A DNA stretch of 9,159 nt from DAIRGB01 sp036794765. GTDB taxonomy: Bacteria; Patescibacteriota; JAHJAL01. The position numbers and the translations under genes were made by a program. The notes under the pieces were generated by a model. The model searched no databases. It worked only from the letters and a program-made list of their open reading frames with translations, and had not been told where the DNA came from. Every line of letters starts with the position of its first letter. Position 1 is the first letter of the stretch. Below, in pieces: positions 1-5,697 of the stretch. The stretch is taken from contig DAIRGB010000044.1 of NCBI GenBank assembly GCA_036794765.1, forward strand, positions 1-9,159, read 5' to 3'.

Positions 1-1
1 C

Positions 2-109
2 TCCCATATTTTTGCTCCCGTTGGTCGCAAAAACATCGCATACGCTGGAACGTTAAAAAAAGTAATTGCAATCAGTTTGTGCAAGAAATCTGGTAAAACG
101 AAAAAATAA
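2..109 (+). CDS. Possible C-terminal tail of an upstream gene (partial, unknown)
   Basis: An open frame enters from the left edge and runs for 35 codons to a TAA at 107-109. The peptide ends in a basic stretch (SGKTKK). The first 20 residues or so read like ordinary protein (start SHIFAPVGRKNIAYAG), but no family is recognised. A second open frame in phase 1 runs to a TAA at 94-96, so the choice of frame is uncertain, and the segment could simply be non-coding. If real, its product and start lie outside the window. Confidence 0.3.
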   Translation, partial: SHIFAPVGRKNIAYAGTLKKVIAISLCKKSGKTKK

Positions 110-280
110 ATACAAGAATGTCTAATTTGTAAGTATCTAAATCAATGTGCTTTGCCCCTTTATTCAATTCTCTCATTCCCGTGATTTCTTTGCGCGAATC
201 TTGCGCAAATCGCAATTTTTTGAGGACCGGCAGGTTTTCAAAGGAGAATAATCTTTAAATTTCAACTATGACTTTTTACA
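110..280. other. Leader region upstream of msrB
   Basis: This AT-rich stretch has no convincing -35/-10 pair. It holds two overlapping hairpins at 189-215 followed by T6 (216-221), described separately. An AAGGAG at 241-246 is Shine-Dalgarno-like but lies about 34 nt before the msrB start, too far to serve it directly. A six-codon frame, ATG at 268 to TAA at 286-288 (peptide MTFYNG), overlaps the msrB start codon at 281, so a leader-peptide or coupling role is conceivable but unproven. Confidence 0.35.
189..221 (+). terminator. Weak terminator or attenuator-like pair of hairpins
   Basis: TTTGCGC (189-195) pairs with GCGCAAA (203-209) around a 7-nt loop. Alternatively TTGCG (201-205) pairs with CGCAA (211-215), directly followed by T6 (216-221). 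The two stems share bases and cannot form together. The second has the terminator layout but only 5 bp. It could end the upstream transcript or attenuate msrBA. No regulatory ligand or leader element is recognisable. Confidence 0.3.
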
Positions 281-637
281 ATGGATAAATTATCCGAAGA
301 AGAAAAAAGAGTAATAATCGATAAAGGCACGGAAGCGCCCTTTTCCGGCGAATACTTAAACAATACGGCAAAAGGGGTTTATGTGTGTCGCCAGTGCGGG
401 GCCTCGCTTTACAATTCCCAAGACAAATTTGCGTCCGGTTGCGGCTGGCCCAGTTTTGATGATGAGATAGAGGGAGCAGTCAAGAAAAGTGTGGACGCTG
501 ACGGCGTACGTACCGAGATCACCTGCGCCGCCTGTGGCGGCCATCTCGGGCATATCTTCACCGGCGAAAACCTTACTCCAAAAAATATTCGCCATTGTGT
601 CAATTCCATATCCATGAAATTTATTTTGGAAAAATAA
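281..637 (+). CDS. msrB: Peptide-methionine (R)-S-oxide reductase MsrB
   Basis: Reduces the R epimer of methionine sulfoxide in proteins back to methionine, a cytosolic repair of oxidised proteins normally powered by thioredoxin. The 118-residue protein is nearly all SelR domain. Two CxxC pairs for the structural zinc are visible (C36/C39 and C82/C85). The GCGWPSF motif carries C54, the likely resolving cysteine, and the RHCVNS motif carries C106 at the catalytic position, which is a true cysteine rather than selenocysteine. The GHLGHIF motif (87-93) is intact. There is no signal peptide. The frame has a TGA at 269-271, so ATG 281 is the first possible start. No Shine-Dalgarno lies at the usual distance. 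msrA begins 4 nt after the stop, so the two are almost certainly co-transcribed. Assignment is firm. Confidence 0.97.
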   Translation: MDKLSEEEKRVIIDKGTEAPFSGEYLNNTAKGVYVCRQCGASLYNSQDKFASGCGWPSFDDEIEGAVKKSVDADGVRTEITCAACGGHLGHIFTGENLTPKNIRHCVNSISMKFILEK

Positions 638-641
638 TAAT

Positions 642-1130
642 ATGACTAAAAAAATAGTATTAGCCGGCGGTTGTTTTTGGGGGATGGAGGAGCTGATCAG
701 GCAACAGCCGGGCGTTGTCGATACCACCGTCGGATATACCGGCGGTCAGGTCAAAAATCCAACCTACGAAAATCATGAAGGCCATGCCGAAGCAGTCGCT
801 ATAGAATACGATCCTGAAAAAACTTCCTACCAAAAACTGCTGGATTTTTTCTTTCAAATTCATAATCCCACTACATTAAATCAGCAGGGCAATGACGTCG
901 GCACTTCATATCGATCGGCAATTTTTTTCGGCAATGAGGCGGAAAAGATAGAAGCCCAAAATTTTATCAAAATTGTCAATCAATCAAAACGATGGGCCAA
1001 TCAGGTAGTAACGACAGTAGAACCACTCGGAGAGTTTTATCCGGCGGAAGAATACCATCAGGATTATTTGCAAAAAAATCCCGGCGGTTATACCTGCCAT
1101 ATGATTTATTTTGATAGTTATCTTAAATAA
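642..1130 (+). CDS. msrA: Peptide-methionine (S)-S-oxide reductase MsrA
   Basis: Reduces the S epimer of free and protein-bound methionine sulfoxide, complementing MsrB next door. The N-terminal GGCFWG motif places the catalytic cysteine at C11. GNDVGTSYRS (about 84-93) and the EEYHQDYL segment near the C-terminus are family signatures. The late YTCH motif puts C152 where a resolving cysteine would be expected. Length (162 residues) fits a compact single-domain MsrA. There is no signal peptide, so it acts in the cytoplasm. The separate but adjacent msrB-msrA order, with a 4-nt gap, gives full stereochemical coverage of Met-sulfoxide from one transcript. The lipoprotein gene starts 17 nt downstream and may share the operon. 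Confidence 0.97.
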   Translation: MTKKIVLAGGCFWGMEELIRQQPGVVDTTVGYTGGQVKNPTYENHEGHAEAVAIEYDPEKTSYQKLLDFFFQIHNPTTLNQQGNDVGTSYRSAIFFGNEAEKIEAQNFIKIVNQSKRWANQVVTTVEPLGEFYPAEEYHQDYLQKNPGGYTCHMIYFDSYLK

Positions 1131-1147
1131 TTTTTAAATAAAAAACC

Positions 1148-2215
1148 ATGAAAAAACAATTAATAATTTCTTCTTTAGCGATTTTACTAGCCGGTGCAGG
1201 CTTGGTTCTATTAACAGGTTGCGCAGATCTCAACACACCAAATCAACAGAATGTAGTTCAAGATACGAAAACAAATATCACAGGAAATTATCTCGGTAGC
1301 GATTACAAGGGAAACTATGTTTGGGGCGGAGCTATGAACCTGGCTTGGACTGAGTTGAATGAAAATATCTTGCATGAAAAAATAAAACTCGCAACAGATG
1401 ACAAAATCGCTCTGGAGATGGTTGAAAAATTAAATAATCCGGTTTTCACCAAAAATGATTTGGACGAAAAAAGTTATTATATCAAAAGTGGCTATGGACA
1501 AAAAACAGTCGATGCGATCAATCAAGAGTCCAAAGCCAAATTTCCGAAAAAAAGTTTTGATGATTTGAAAATGAATTTAAATCCAACTGATATTATTTCC
1601 TACGCTTACTTTCTGAAAGAAATAGAGTACAAGACCGAATTCGAAGAAAAGGACGTTTTGTTTGAAGGGAAAAAAGTAAAAGGATTCTCTGCTGAAAAAG
1701 AATCTCAAAGAGAAAATGTAGAAATTGTGGAATACGAAAATGATGATAATTTTATCGTTAGCCTTCAGTTGAAAGACGAAACCGATCAATTGTTACTGGC
1801 AAAAGGTTATGACATGAGCAACCCGCAAGCCGTTGTGGACAAAATAAATCAAAAAAACAAAGAATATTTGGCAACGATTTCCAGTTCTGATCTTTTCGAA
1901 GCCCCCAAATTGCATCTTGATCACCACCGAGATTATCTTGAATTGATCCAAAAAAATTTAGCAAACAAAGGTTTTGAACAATACGTTATTGCCCAGATGT
2001 TTGAAAATATAAAATTTGATATGGACCAAAAAGGGGCGAAAGTAGAAAATGAAGCCACTATAGTAATGAAAGAGACTGCGTCAATGATGGAACCCGCAAA
2101 ACCAAAGAATTTTATTCTAGATAAACCTTATTGGGTAATCATGAAAAGAGCCAATTCGCAAAATCCATATTTTATTTTAGGTGTGAACAATACAGAGTTA
2201 ATGGAGAAAAATTAA
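1148..2215 (+). CDS. Lipoprotein with a divergent serpin-like fold
   Basis: Residues 1-25 form a type II signal peptide: KK, a hydrophobic core, then lipobox L22-T23-G24-C25. The mature protein should therefore be lipid-anchored outside the cytoplasmic membrane. The rest (355 aa in all, close to serpin size) recalls serpins in the right order. A helix reading VDAIN is followed by NPTDIISYAYF...TEFEEKDVLF, like the serpin strand after the INxWV helix. Then comes APKLHLDHHRDY, like the PKFxLxxxYDL strand, then DQKGAKVENEATIVM (293-307), like the hinge and reactive loop, and finally FILDKPYWVIMKR...PYFILGVNN, like the C-terminal FxxxRPFxFxI...LFxGxVxNP strands. The hinge has Lys, Glu and Asn where inhibitory serpins have small residues, so it may not inhibit by the classic mechanism. 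The N-terminal third is shorter and less clear. Serpin homology is my inference from motif order, without a search. Confidence 0.6.
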   Translation: MKKQLIISSLAILLAGAGLVLLTGCADLNTPNQQNVVQDTKTNITGNYLGSDYKGNYVWGGAMNLAWTELNENILHEKIKLATDDKIALEMVEKLNNPVFTKNDLDEKSYYIKSGYGQKTVDAINQESKAKFPKKSFDDLKMNLNPTDIISYAYFLKEIEYKTEFEEKDVLFEGKKVKGFSAEKESQRENVEIVEYENDDNFIVSLQLKDETDQLLLAKGYDMSNPQAVVDKINQKNKEYLATISSSDLFEAPKLHLDHHRDYLELIQKNLANKGFEQYVIAQMFENIKFDMDQKGAKVENEATIVMKETASMMEPAKPKNFILDKPYWVIMKRANSQNPYFILGVNNTELMEKN

Positions 2216-2266
2216 AAATATTAAATTTCGCATTAAAACATTGTCCTATACGATAAAACAAAAAAC

Positions 2267-2294
2267 TTGCTCAAATTCCTTAATATGGTATAAT
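2267..2294 (+). promoter_or_regulatory. Sigma70-type promoter with extended -10 for fic
   Basis: A perfect TATAAT (2289-2294) is preceded by TG at 2286-2287, giving the extended -10 form TGGTATAAT. A weak -35, TTGCTC (2267-2272, three of six consensus bases), lies 16 bp upstream. Transcription would begin near 2301, leaving a leader of about 29 nt before the fic ATG. It is the best promoter seen in the window. Confidence 0.7.
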
Positions 2295-2321
2295 GTAAAT
2301 AATCAACTAAACCATATTAAG
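2279..2321. promoter_or_regulatory. 11-bp inverted repeat over the fic promoter, likely operator
   Basis: CTTAATATGGT (2279-2289) and ACCATATTAAG (2311-2321) are perfect reverse complements separated by 21 bp, with the dyad centre at 2300. The left arm covers the extended -10 TG and the first T of TATAAT. The right arm lies in the 5' leader. Since only the right arm would be transcribed, this fits a DNA operator better than an RNA hairpin. The C-terminal helix-turn-helix of the downstream Fic protein is a plausible ligand. Confidence 0.6.
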
Positions 2322-2329
2322 CATTTTCA

Positions 2330-3283
2330 ATGACATATTTATCTCCAATTATAAAAAAACGTCTAGCAGAAAAGCTATCCAGACTTAATAAACTTCGTCC
2401 CATACCAAAATCTGCAATACAAAAGCTTCGGGAAAAGTTTCAAATCGAAATGACCTACAACTCAAACGCTATTGAAGGCAACTCTTTAAGCTTGAAAGAG
2501 ACGTTTTTGGTTATCAATGAAGGTCTAACAGTAAAAGGAAAATCCTTAAAGGATCATTTGGAAGCAAAAGACCATCATGCCGCACTAGAATATTTGTATG
2601 ACTTGATAGATAAAGATAAAAAGCACACTATTTCTGAAGTACTCATAAAAAATTTACATCAAATTATTTTACAAGAAACCGATAAAGAATGGGCCGGTCG
2701 ATACAGAAATGCCAATGTAATTATCGCCGGCGCCAAGCACACTCCGCCGGATGCTCTACAAGTACCTCAAAAAATGCGGGATTTAATTACTTGGCTTGTT
2801 TCGCAAAAAAACAAGTTGGATATTGTTGAATTATCTGCTTTGCTGCATCATAAGCTAGTAAATATACATCCATTTTTTGACGGCAATGGCAGGACAGCAC
2901 GATTAACGATGAACTTATTTTTAATGCAAGCCGGGTACCCACTCGTGGTAATTTTGAAGACCGATCGAAAAAAATATTATGATGTTCTAGATAAAGCGGA
3001 CAGCGGCAATTATGAACCGTTGATAAAATTTGTCGCTCAATCCATAGAACGCTCACTTGATATTTATCTAAAAACCTTAACTCCTGCAACCTCAAAACAA
3101 GAAAAATTTTTATCACTTGCAGAAATATCAAAGAAGACTTCTTTTTCTGCAAAATATCTAAACTTACTTGCCAGACAGGGAAAACTGGAGGCACACAAAG
3201 AAGGCAGAAATTGGCTAACAACAAATGGAGCGGTTGAGCGATACCTAAAAAATAGAACCAGACAAAGAAAAGAGAGAAAATAA
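2330..3283 (+). CDS. Fic family protein (predicted AMP transferase) with C-terminal HTH
   Basis: Fic enzymes usually transfer AMP from ATP to a hydroxyl side chain of a target protein. The core motif HPFFDGNGRTAR (H180 to R191) has the catalytic His, the acidic metal ligand D184 and the GNGR phosphate-binding loop intact. An inhibitory helix precedes it: S45-N-A-I-E49-G matches (S/T)xxxE(G/N), so the protein carries its own N-terminal inhibitor and needs no separate antitoxin. GAKHTPPDA (about 134-142) is the target-docking flap region. Residues 261-310 form a small helix-turn-helix with a wing (LAEISKKTSFSAKYLNLL...EGRNWLTT), and the tail is very basic. This matches the Fic/DOC-HTH architecture of free-standing bacterial proteins (317 aa). 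It is transcribed alone from its own promoter. The target is unknown, and autorepression is an inference from the HTH and operator. Confidence 0.9.
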   Translation: MTYLSPIIKKRLAEKLSRLNKLRPIPKSAIQKLREKFQIEMTYNSNAIEGNSLSLKETFLVINEGLTVKGKSLKDHLEAKDHHAALEYLYDLIDKDKKHTISEVLIKNLHQIILQETDKEWAGRYRNANVIIAGAKHTPPDALQVPQKMRDLITWLVSQKNKLDIVELSALLHHKLVNIHPFFDGNGRTARLTMNLFLMQAGYPLVVILKTDRKKYYDVLDKADSGNYEPLIKFVAQSIERSLDIYLKTLTPATSKQEKFLSLAEISKKTSFSAKYLNLLARQGKLEAHKEGRNWLTTNGAVERYLKNRTRQRKERK

Positions 3284-3349
3284 TCAATTCTTGACTCTAG
3301 AGCATTCATCCCCCGGACCCTCTATCCATTCGCCAAGACAATAATATGA

Positions 3350-3435
3350 TTTGTATATTATTGAAAAGAGATTATTTTACGGCTTTGTATACATGTATGG
3401 CGCAACGCATACAGACATATACAGTTTGTATACAT
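3350..3435. repeat. Three TTTGTATA direct repeats, two with a TGTATACA palindrome
   Basis: TTTGTATACAT occurs identically at 3384-3394 and 3425-3435, 41 bp apart start to start. A degenerate copy TTTGTATATTA lies at 3350-3360, 34 bp before the first. Each full copy contains the 8-bp palindrome TGTATACA (3386-3393 and 3427-3434). The first also overlaps the 10-bp palindrome ATACATGTAT (3389-3398). The spacing near four helical turns would place two bound dimers on the same DNA face. This suggests a transcription factor site for the SPFH gene. Confidence 0.5.
3394..3413 (+). promoter_or_regulatory. Small hairpin between the TGTATACA repeats
   Basis: TGTATG (3394-3399), a bulged G, then CG pairs with CG and CATACA (3406-3413) around a CAA triloop. 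This is an 8-bp imperfect stem with no T-run after it, so it is not a terminator. It overlaps the first palindromic repeat and may be a by-product of the repeated TGTAT/ATACA words. Confidence 0.3.
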
Positions 3436-3517
3436 TCTTAATCAACAGTAACAGAATAGAAATAATTATCAGAGAAATATTTAAAAATAATAAAGTAATC
3501 AATGAATTAATATAATT

Positions 3518-3522
3518 GGAGG
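3518..3522 (+). promoter_or_regulatory. Shine-Dalgarno GGAGG for the SPFH gene
   Basis: GGAGG lies 4 nt before ATG 3527. It fixes the start of this gene. It is the only near-consensus, correctly placed Shine-Dalgarno in front of a gene in the window. Confidence 0.8.
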
Positions 3523-3526
3523 TTTT

Positions 3527-4411
3527 ATGAACATCTCAACCGGAGTTAGCGCAATTTTGTGGATCATTGGCGTGCTTTTTTTGATCATATTATTTTTTTC
3601 CGGCATCAAAATCGTTCGCCCGACCCATCGAGGATTGATTGAGCGATTGGGCAAATATAATCGATTTGCTACTCCCGGATTGAATTGGATTATTCCTTTT
3701 GGAATAGAAAGAATGATCCAGGTGAATATCACCGAACAAATGACCGAATCTGGCCCGCGGGAAATGATTACCAATGACAATCTAAATGCCACCGTCGATT
3801 CGCAAATCTATTTCAAAATAAAGTCCGATGAAGCCAGCGTCAAAAATTCTCAATACAATGTTAACGATATAAACTTGCAAATCGTCTCTTTAGCCAAAAC
3901 CACCCTTCGCAATATTGTCGGCACCCTGACTTTGAAATCGGCCAATAGCGAGAGAAATACTATAAATGGCGGTCTTTATGAAACACTTACCAAGGAAACA
4001 TCAAATTGGGGAATTGAAATTGTTCGAACCGAGCTCAAACAAATCGAGCCGCCCAAAGACGTTCAGGAAAACATGAATAAGATCGTCAAAGCCGCCAATG
4101 ATAAAATCGCCGCCATCGATCATGCCACTGCCGTCGAAACTGAAGCTGATGGTCAAAAAAGAGCCCAAATCAAACAAGCTGAAGGCATAAAACAATCGCA
4201 AATTCTGGAAGCGGAAGGTGAAGCCGAAGCGATCAGATTGGTCAATGAAGCCGCCAACAAATATTTTATCGGCAATGCGCAACTTCTAAAAAAATTGGAA
4301 ACCCTCCAAAACTCCCTTGAAAAAAACACCAAAGTCATCGTCCCCGCCAATCAGAATTTAATAAATGTAATAGGGGATTTGGCCAACCTTGTTCCGACCA
4401 AGAAAGAATGA
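3527..4411 (+). CDS. SPFH/Band 7 (stomatin/prohibitin-like) membrane protein
   Basis: A membrane scaffold protein of the stomatin/QmcA type, which oligomerises on the membrane and organises membrane proteins or proteases. Residues about 8-27 are a single N-terminal membrane helix. The Band 7 domain follows: IVRPTHRGLIERLGKYNRFATPGLN (about 29-53), then the TNDN and VDSQIYFKI strands and TTLRNIVGTLTL. WGIEIVRTELKQIEPPKDVQENM is the characteristic end of the domain. A charged Ala/Glu-rich coiled coil (about 190-245, with AEGIKQSQILEAEGEAEA) drives assembly, and a short C-terminal segment (NLINVIGDLANLVP) follows. Length (294) fits. The usual NfeD partner is not adjacent. Codons favour GCC and ATC more than in the peptidase gene downstream. 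Its client protein cannot be told from sequence. Confidence 0.93.
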   Translation: MNISTGVSAILWIIGVLFLIILFFSGIKIVRPTHRGLIERLGKYNRFATPGLNWIIPFGIERMIQVNITEQMTESGPREMITNDNLNATVDSQIYFKIKSDEASVKNSQYNVNDINLQIVSLAKTTLRNIVGTLTLKSANSERNTINGGLYETLTKETSNWGIEIVRTELKQIEPPKDVQENMNKIVKAANDKIAAIDHATAVETEADGQKRAQIKQAEGIKQSQILEAEGEAEAIRLVNEAANKYFIGNAQLLKKLETLQNSLEKNTKVIVPANQNLINVIGDLANLVPTKKE

Positions 4412-4413
4412 AG

Positions 4414-4460
4414 AAAGCGCATATAAAAAATATCTCCTCATTATTATTTTATAGCTTTTT
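4414..4460 (+). terminator. Imperfect AT-rich hairpin between SPFH and PPC genes
   Basis: AAAGC (4414-4418) with TATAAAAAATA (4422-4432) can fold onto TATTATTTTATA (4442-4453) with GCTTT (4454-4458), with a 3-nt bulge on one side and a 1-nt bulge on the other, ending in a short T-run before ATG 4461. It might weakly terminate the SPFH transcript or regulate the start of the next gene. It is mostly A-U pairs and could be fortuitous. Confidence 0.3.
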
Positions 4461-4865
4461 ATGAACATCCACGCCATCAGGCTTCAACCCGATCAAGACC
4501 TGAAAAAATCACTCGAAAACTATGCTTGCAAAAATCAGATCAACGCTGGTGTGGTCTTAACATGTGTCGGAAGTTTATACAATGCGACGCTCAGGATGGC
4601 CGATGAAAATATCATAAAAACATTTACCGAAAAATACGAGATCGTTTCCTTGGTTGGCACTTTTTCCGCCGATGGTTGCCATTTGCATATATCGTTATCC
4701 GACAAAAATGGAAATGTAATAGGCGGCCATCTGAAAGAAGGCTGCACCATTTACACAACCGCCGAAATAGTAATAGGTGATATAAAAAACCTGATTTTCA
4801 CTCGTGCTTTGGACAAAAATACTGGTTTTAAAGAATTAGTAGTCAATGATAACAAACTTTTATAA
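4461..4865 (+). CDS. PPC domain (DUF296) protein
   Basis: A stand-alone PPC (plants and prokaryotes conserved) domain of 134 residues. In plants this fold is joined to AT-hooks. The bacterial and archaeal single-domain forms are trimers, proposed to bind metal or a small ligand, with no settled function. The family pattern is clear: AGVVLTCVGSLYNATLR (29-45), YEIVSLVGTFS (59-69), then HLHISLSD (74-81) and GGHL (88-91). H74, H76 and H90 are the probable metal-binding histidines. There is no AT-hook and no DNA-binding extension, so calling it a DNA-binding protein would be unsafe. It starts 49 nt after the SPFH stop and has no Shine-Dalgarno. Co-transcription with SPFH is possible. Confidence 0.9.
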   Translation: MNIHAIRLQPDQDLKKSLENYACKNQINAGVVLTCVGSLYNATLRMADENIIKTFTEKYEIVSLVGTFSADGCHLHISLSDKNGNVIGGHLKEGCTIYTTAEIVIGDIKNLIFTRALDKNTGFKELVVNDNKLL

Positions 4866-5005
4866 GAATAGGGATAGTAGAGTCCAAAAAAATATTTATC
4901 ATACGAGAATTCATTTCTCAAGAACTTCCCAAAGAAATTGGTTTGAATATAGAATATATTGATTTAAATGAGTTAGAATGTGTATTGAGAAATATAAAAA
5001 ATTAA
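4862..5005 (+). pseudogene. Remnant open frame without start codon
   Basis: From 4862 to a TAA at 5003-5005 there are 47 sense codons but no ATG, GTG or TTG near the 5' end. The translation looks protein-like: it has IFIIREFISQELPKEIGLN and then IEYIDLNELE, an alternating hydrophobic/charged pattern that could form helix and strand, and ends NIKN. It overlaps the last 4 nt of the PPC gene and is in the same frame as the hydrolase that follows, separated from it by the TAA and four codons. I read it as the C-terminal end of a lost or truncated gene, of unknown family. It could also be chance, or start at an ATA/ATT codon. Its AT-rich codon use resembles the hydrolase downstream. Confidence 0.35.
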
Positions 5006-5017
5006 AACTTTCCACCA

Positions 5018-5677
5018 ATGATAAATATATTATTAAGTTCATATGATTACGCAGAAGGTGCTTTATTTGATAGATTAAAAAGCTACATTAAAGAAAGTAT
5101 GCGAGTTGTAGTCATTGCCTTTTCTCATTATGATTCTATGATGCCTACTTCCGTAGAATATGATAAATATTGCGGAAAGGGTGGAGAGTACTTTGAAATA
5201 ATCGCCAATCAATTTCAAAAATTTGGGATCAAATATGAAAATATTGAATTAGTACACTATTTCAAAGATTCTATTGAGGTTATGAAAGATAAAATTTCGC
5301 AAGCCGATATTATCTTTTTAACCGGTGGTCTTCCTGATAAAACAATCGAAAGACTGGAGGAAAAAGATTTGATTGATTCCATTAAAAAATTTGACGGAAT
5401 CATTATGGGAGCCAGTGCGGGAGCTTTGATTCAATTACCTGAGTATTTTTGCACTCCTGATGAAGACTATGAAAAATTTATATTTTGCCAAGGATTAGAT
5501 TTGGTAAAGAAGAATATTTATGTGGAAGTCCATTATAGCGATATGAATCTATTGGAAGAGTTCAAAGAGCTGAAATTAAAAAATAAAACAATCTATGCTA
5601 TACCAGATGGAGCCGGGATAGTTTATTCAAACTCGGAAATCCAAACCATCGGAAATGTAAAAATTTTTAATGAATAA
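5018..5677 (+). CDS. Peptidase S51-like / class I glutamine amidotransferase-like hydrolase
   Basis: A 219-residue protein related to peptidase E (S51, aspartyl dipeptidases with a serine nucleophile in a glutamine-amidotransferase-like fold). The nucleophile elbow GASAGA puts the catalytic Ser at S133. ADIIFLTGGLPDKTIERL upstream is the usual strand and loop before it. H172 in VEVHYSD is the likely catalytic His. The classic peptidase E signature around the His (HxxxRxR) is not seen, so substrate preference for Asp-X dipeptides cannot be assumed. This subtype is familiar to me from Firmicutes as a type 1 glutamine amidotransferase-like protein. The gene has markedly A/T-ending codons compared with the SPFH gene, which hints at transfer. 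There is no Shine-Dalgarno and no signal peptide. The flavodoxin-like gene starts 20 nt later. Confidence 0.85.
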   Translation: MINILLSSYDYAEGALFDRLKSYIKESMRVVVIAFSHYDSMMPTSVEYDKYCGKGGEYFEIIANQFQKFGIKYENIELVHYFKDSIEVMKDKISQADIIFLTGGLPDKTIERLEEKDLIDSIKKFDGIIMGASAGALIQLPEYFCTPDEDYEKFIFCQGLDLVKKNIYVEVHYSDMNLLEEFKELKLKNKTIYAIPDGAGIVYSNSEIQTIGNVKIFNE

Positions 5678-5697
5678 TCAATAACCATCAAAATAAT

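Larger units (their letters stand above)
2216..2329. other. Intergenic region carrying the fic promoter and operator
   Basis: AT-rich spacer between the lipoprotein and fic. No convincing terminator for the upstream operon is visible. The right half holds the promoter and inverted repeat listed separately. No Shine-Dalgarno precedes the fic ATG at 2330. Confidence 0.5.
3284..3526. other. Intergenic region with TGTATACA repeats
   Basis: This 243-bp stretch lies between fic and the SPFH gene. It contains three related TTTGTATA elements, a palindrome and a hairpin (listed separately), then an AT-rich run up to the Shine-Dalgarno. CTCTAGAG (3295-3302) is a short palindrome. No promoter with good -35 and -10 boxes at the right spacing was found. 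A TATAAT at 3511-3516 is too close to the start codon to be used with the Shine-Dalgarno. Confidence 0.5.

Noticed and set aside
72..176. Minus-strand 34-codon frame starting at ATG 176 in the left leader
   Set aside because: It is short, overlaps the possible plus-strand tail, has no recognisable domain, and its C-terminal part is a random-looking hydrophobic run.
356..727. 123-codon minus-strand frame across msrB and the start of msrA
   Set aside because: It is antisense to two confidently identified genes and shows no domain of its own.
2279..2321. Reading the fic inverted repeat as an RNA hairpin or terminator
   Set aside because: The predicted transcript starts about 2301, so the left arm would not be in the RNA, and no T-run follows the right arm.
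2787..3287. 166-codon minus-strand frame opposite fic
   Set aside because: It is antisense to a well-supported Fic domain, and its translation is a low-complexity hydrophobic/Cys mix typical of a shadow frame.
3284..3370. Minus-strand open stretch ending at 3284 with a protein-like end (GEWIEGPGDECSRVKN)
   Set aside because: It is under 30 codons, has no start codon and an upstream in-frame stop. It could be a tiny remnant, but there is nothing to identify it.
3346..3441. A 31-codon open frame starting at ATG 3346 in the intergenic region
   Set aside because: It is built largely from the repeated TGTATAC words, has no Shine-Dalgarno, and its peptide resembles no known small protein. The repeats explain the region better.
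3511..3516. TATAAT just before the SPFH gene
   Set aside because: Transcription would start about 3523, after the GGAGG Shine-Dalgarno, and no -35 lies 16-18 bp upstream.
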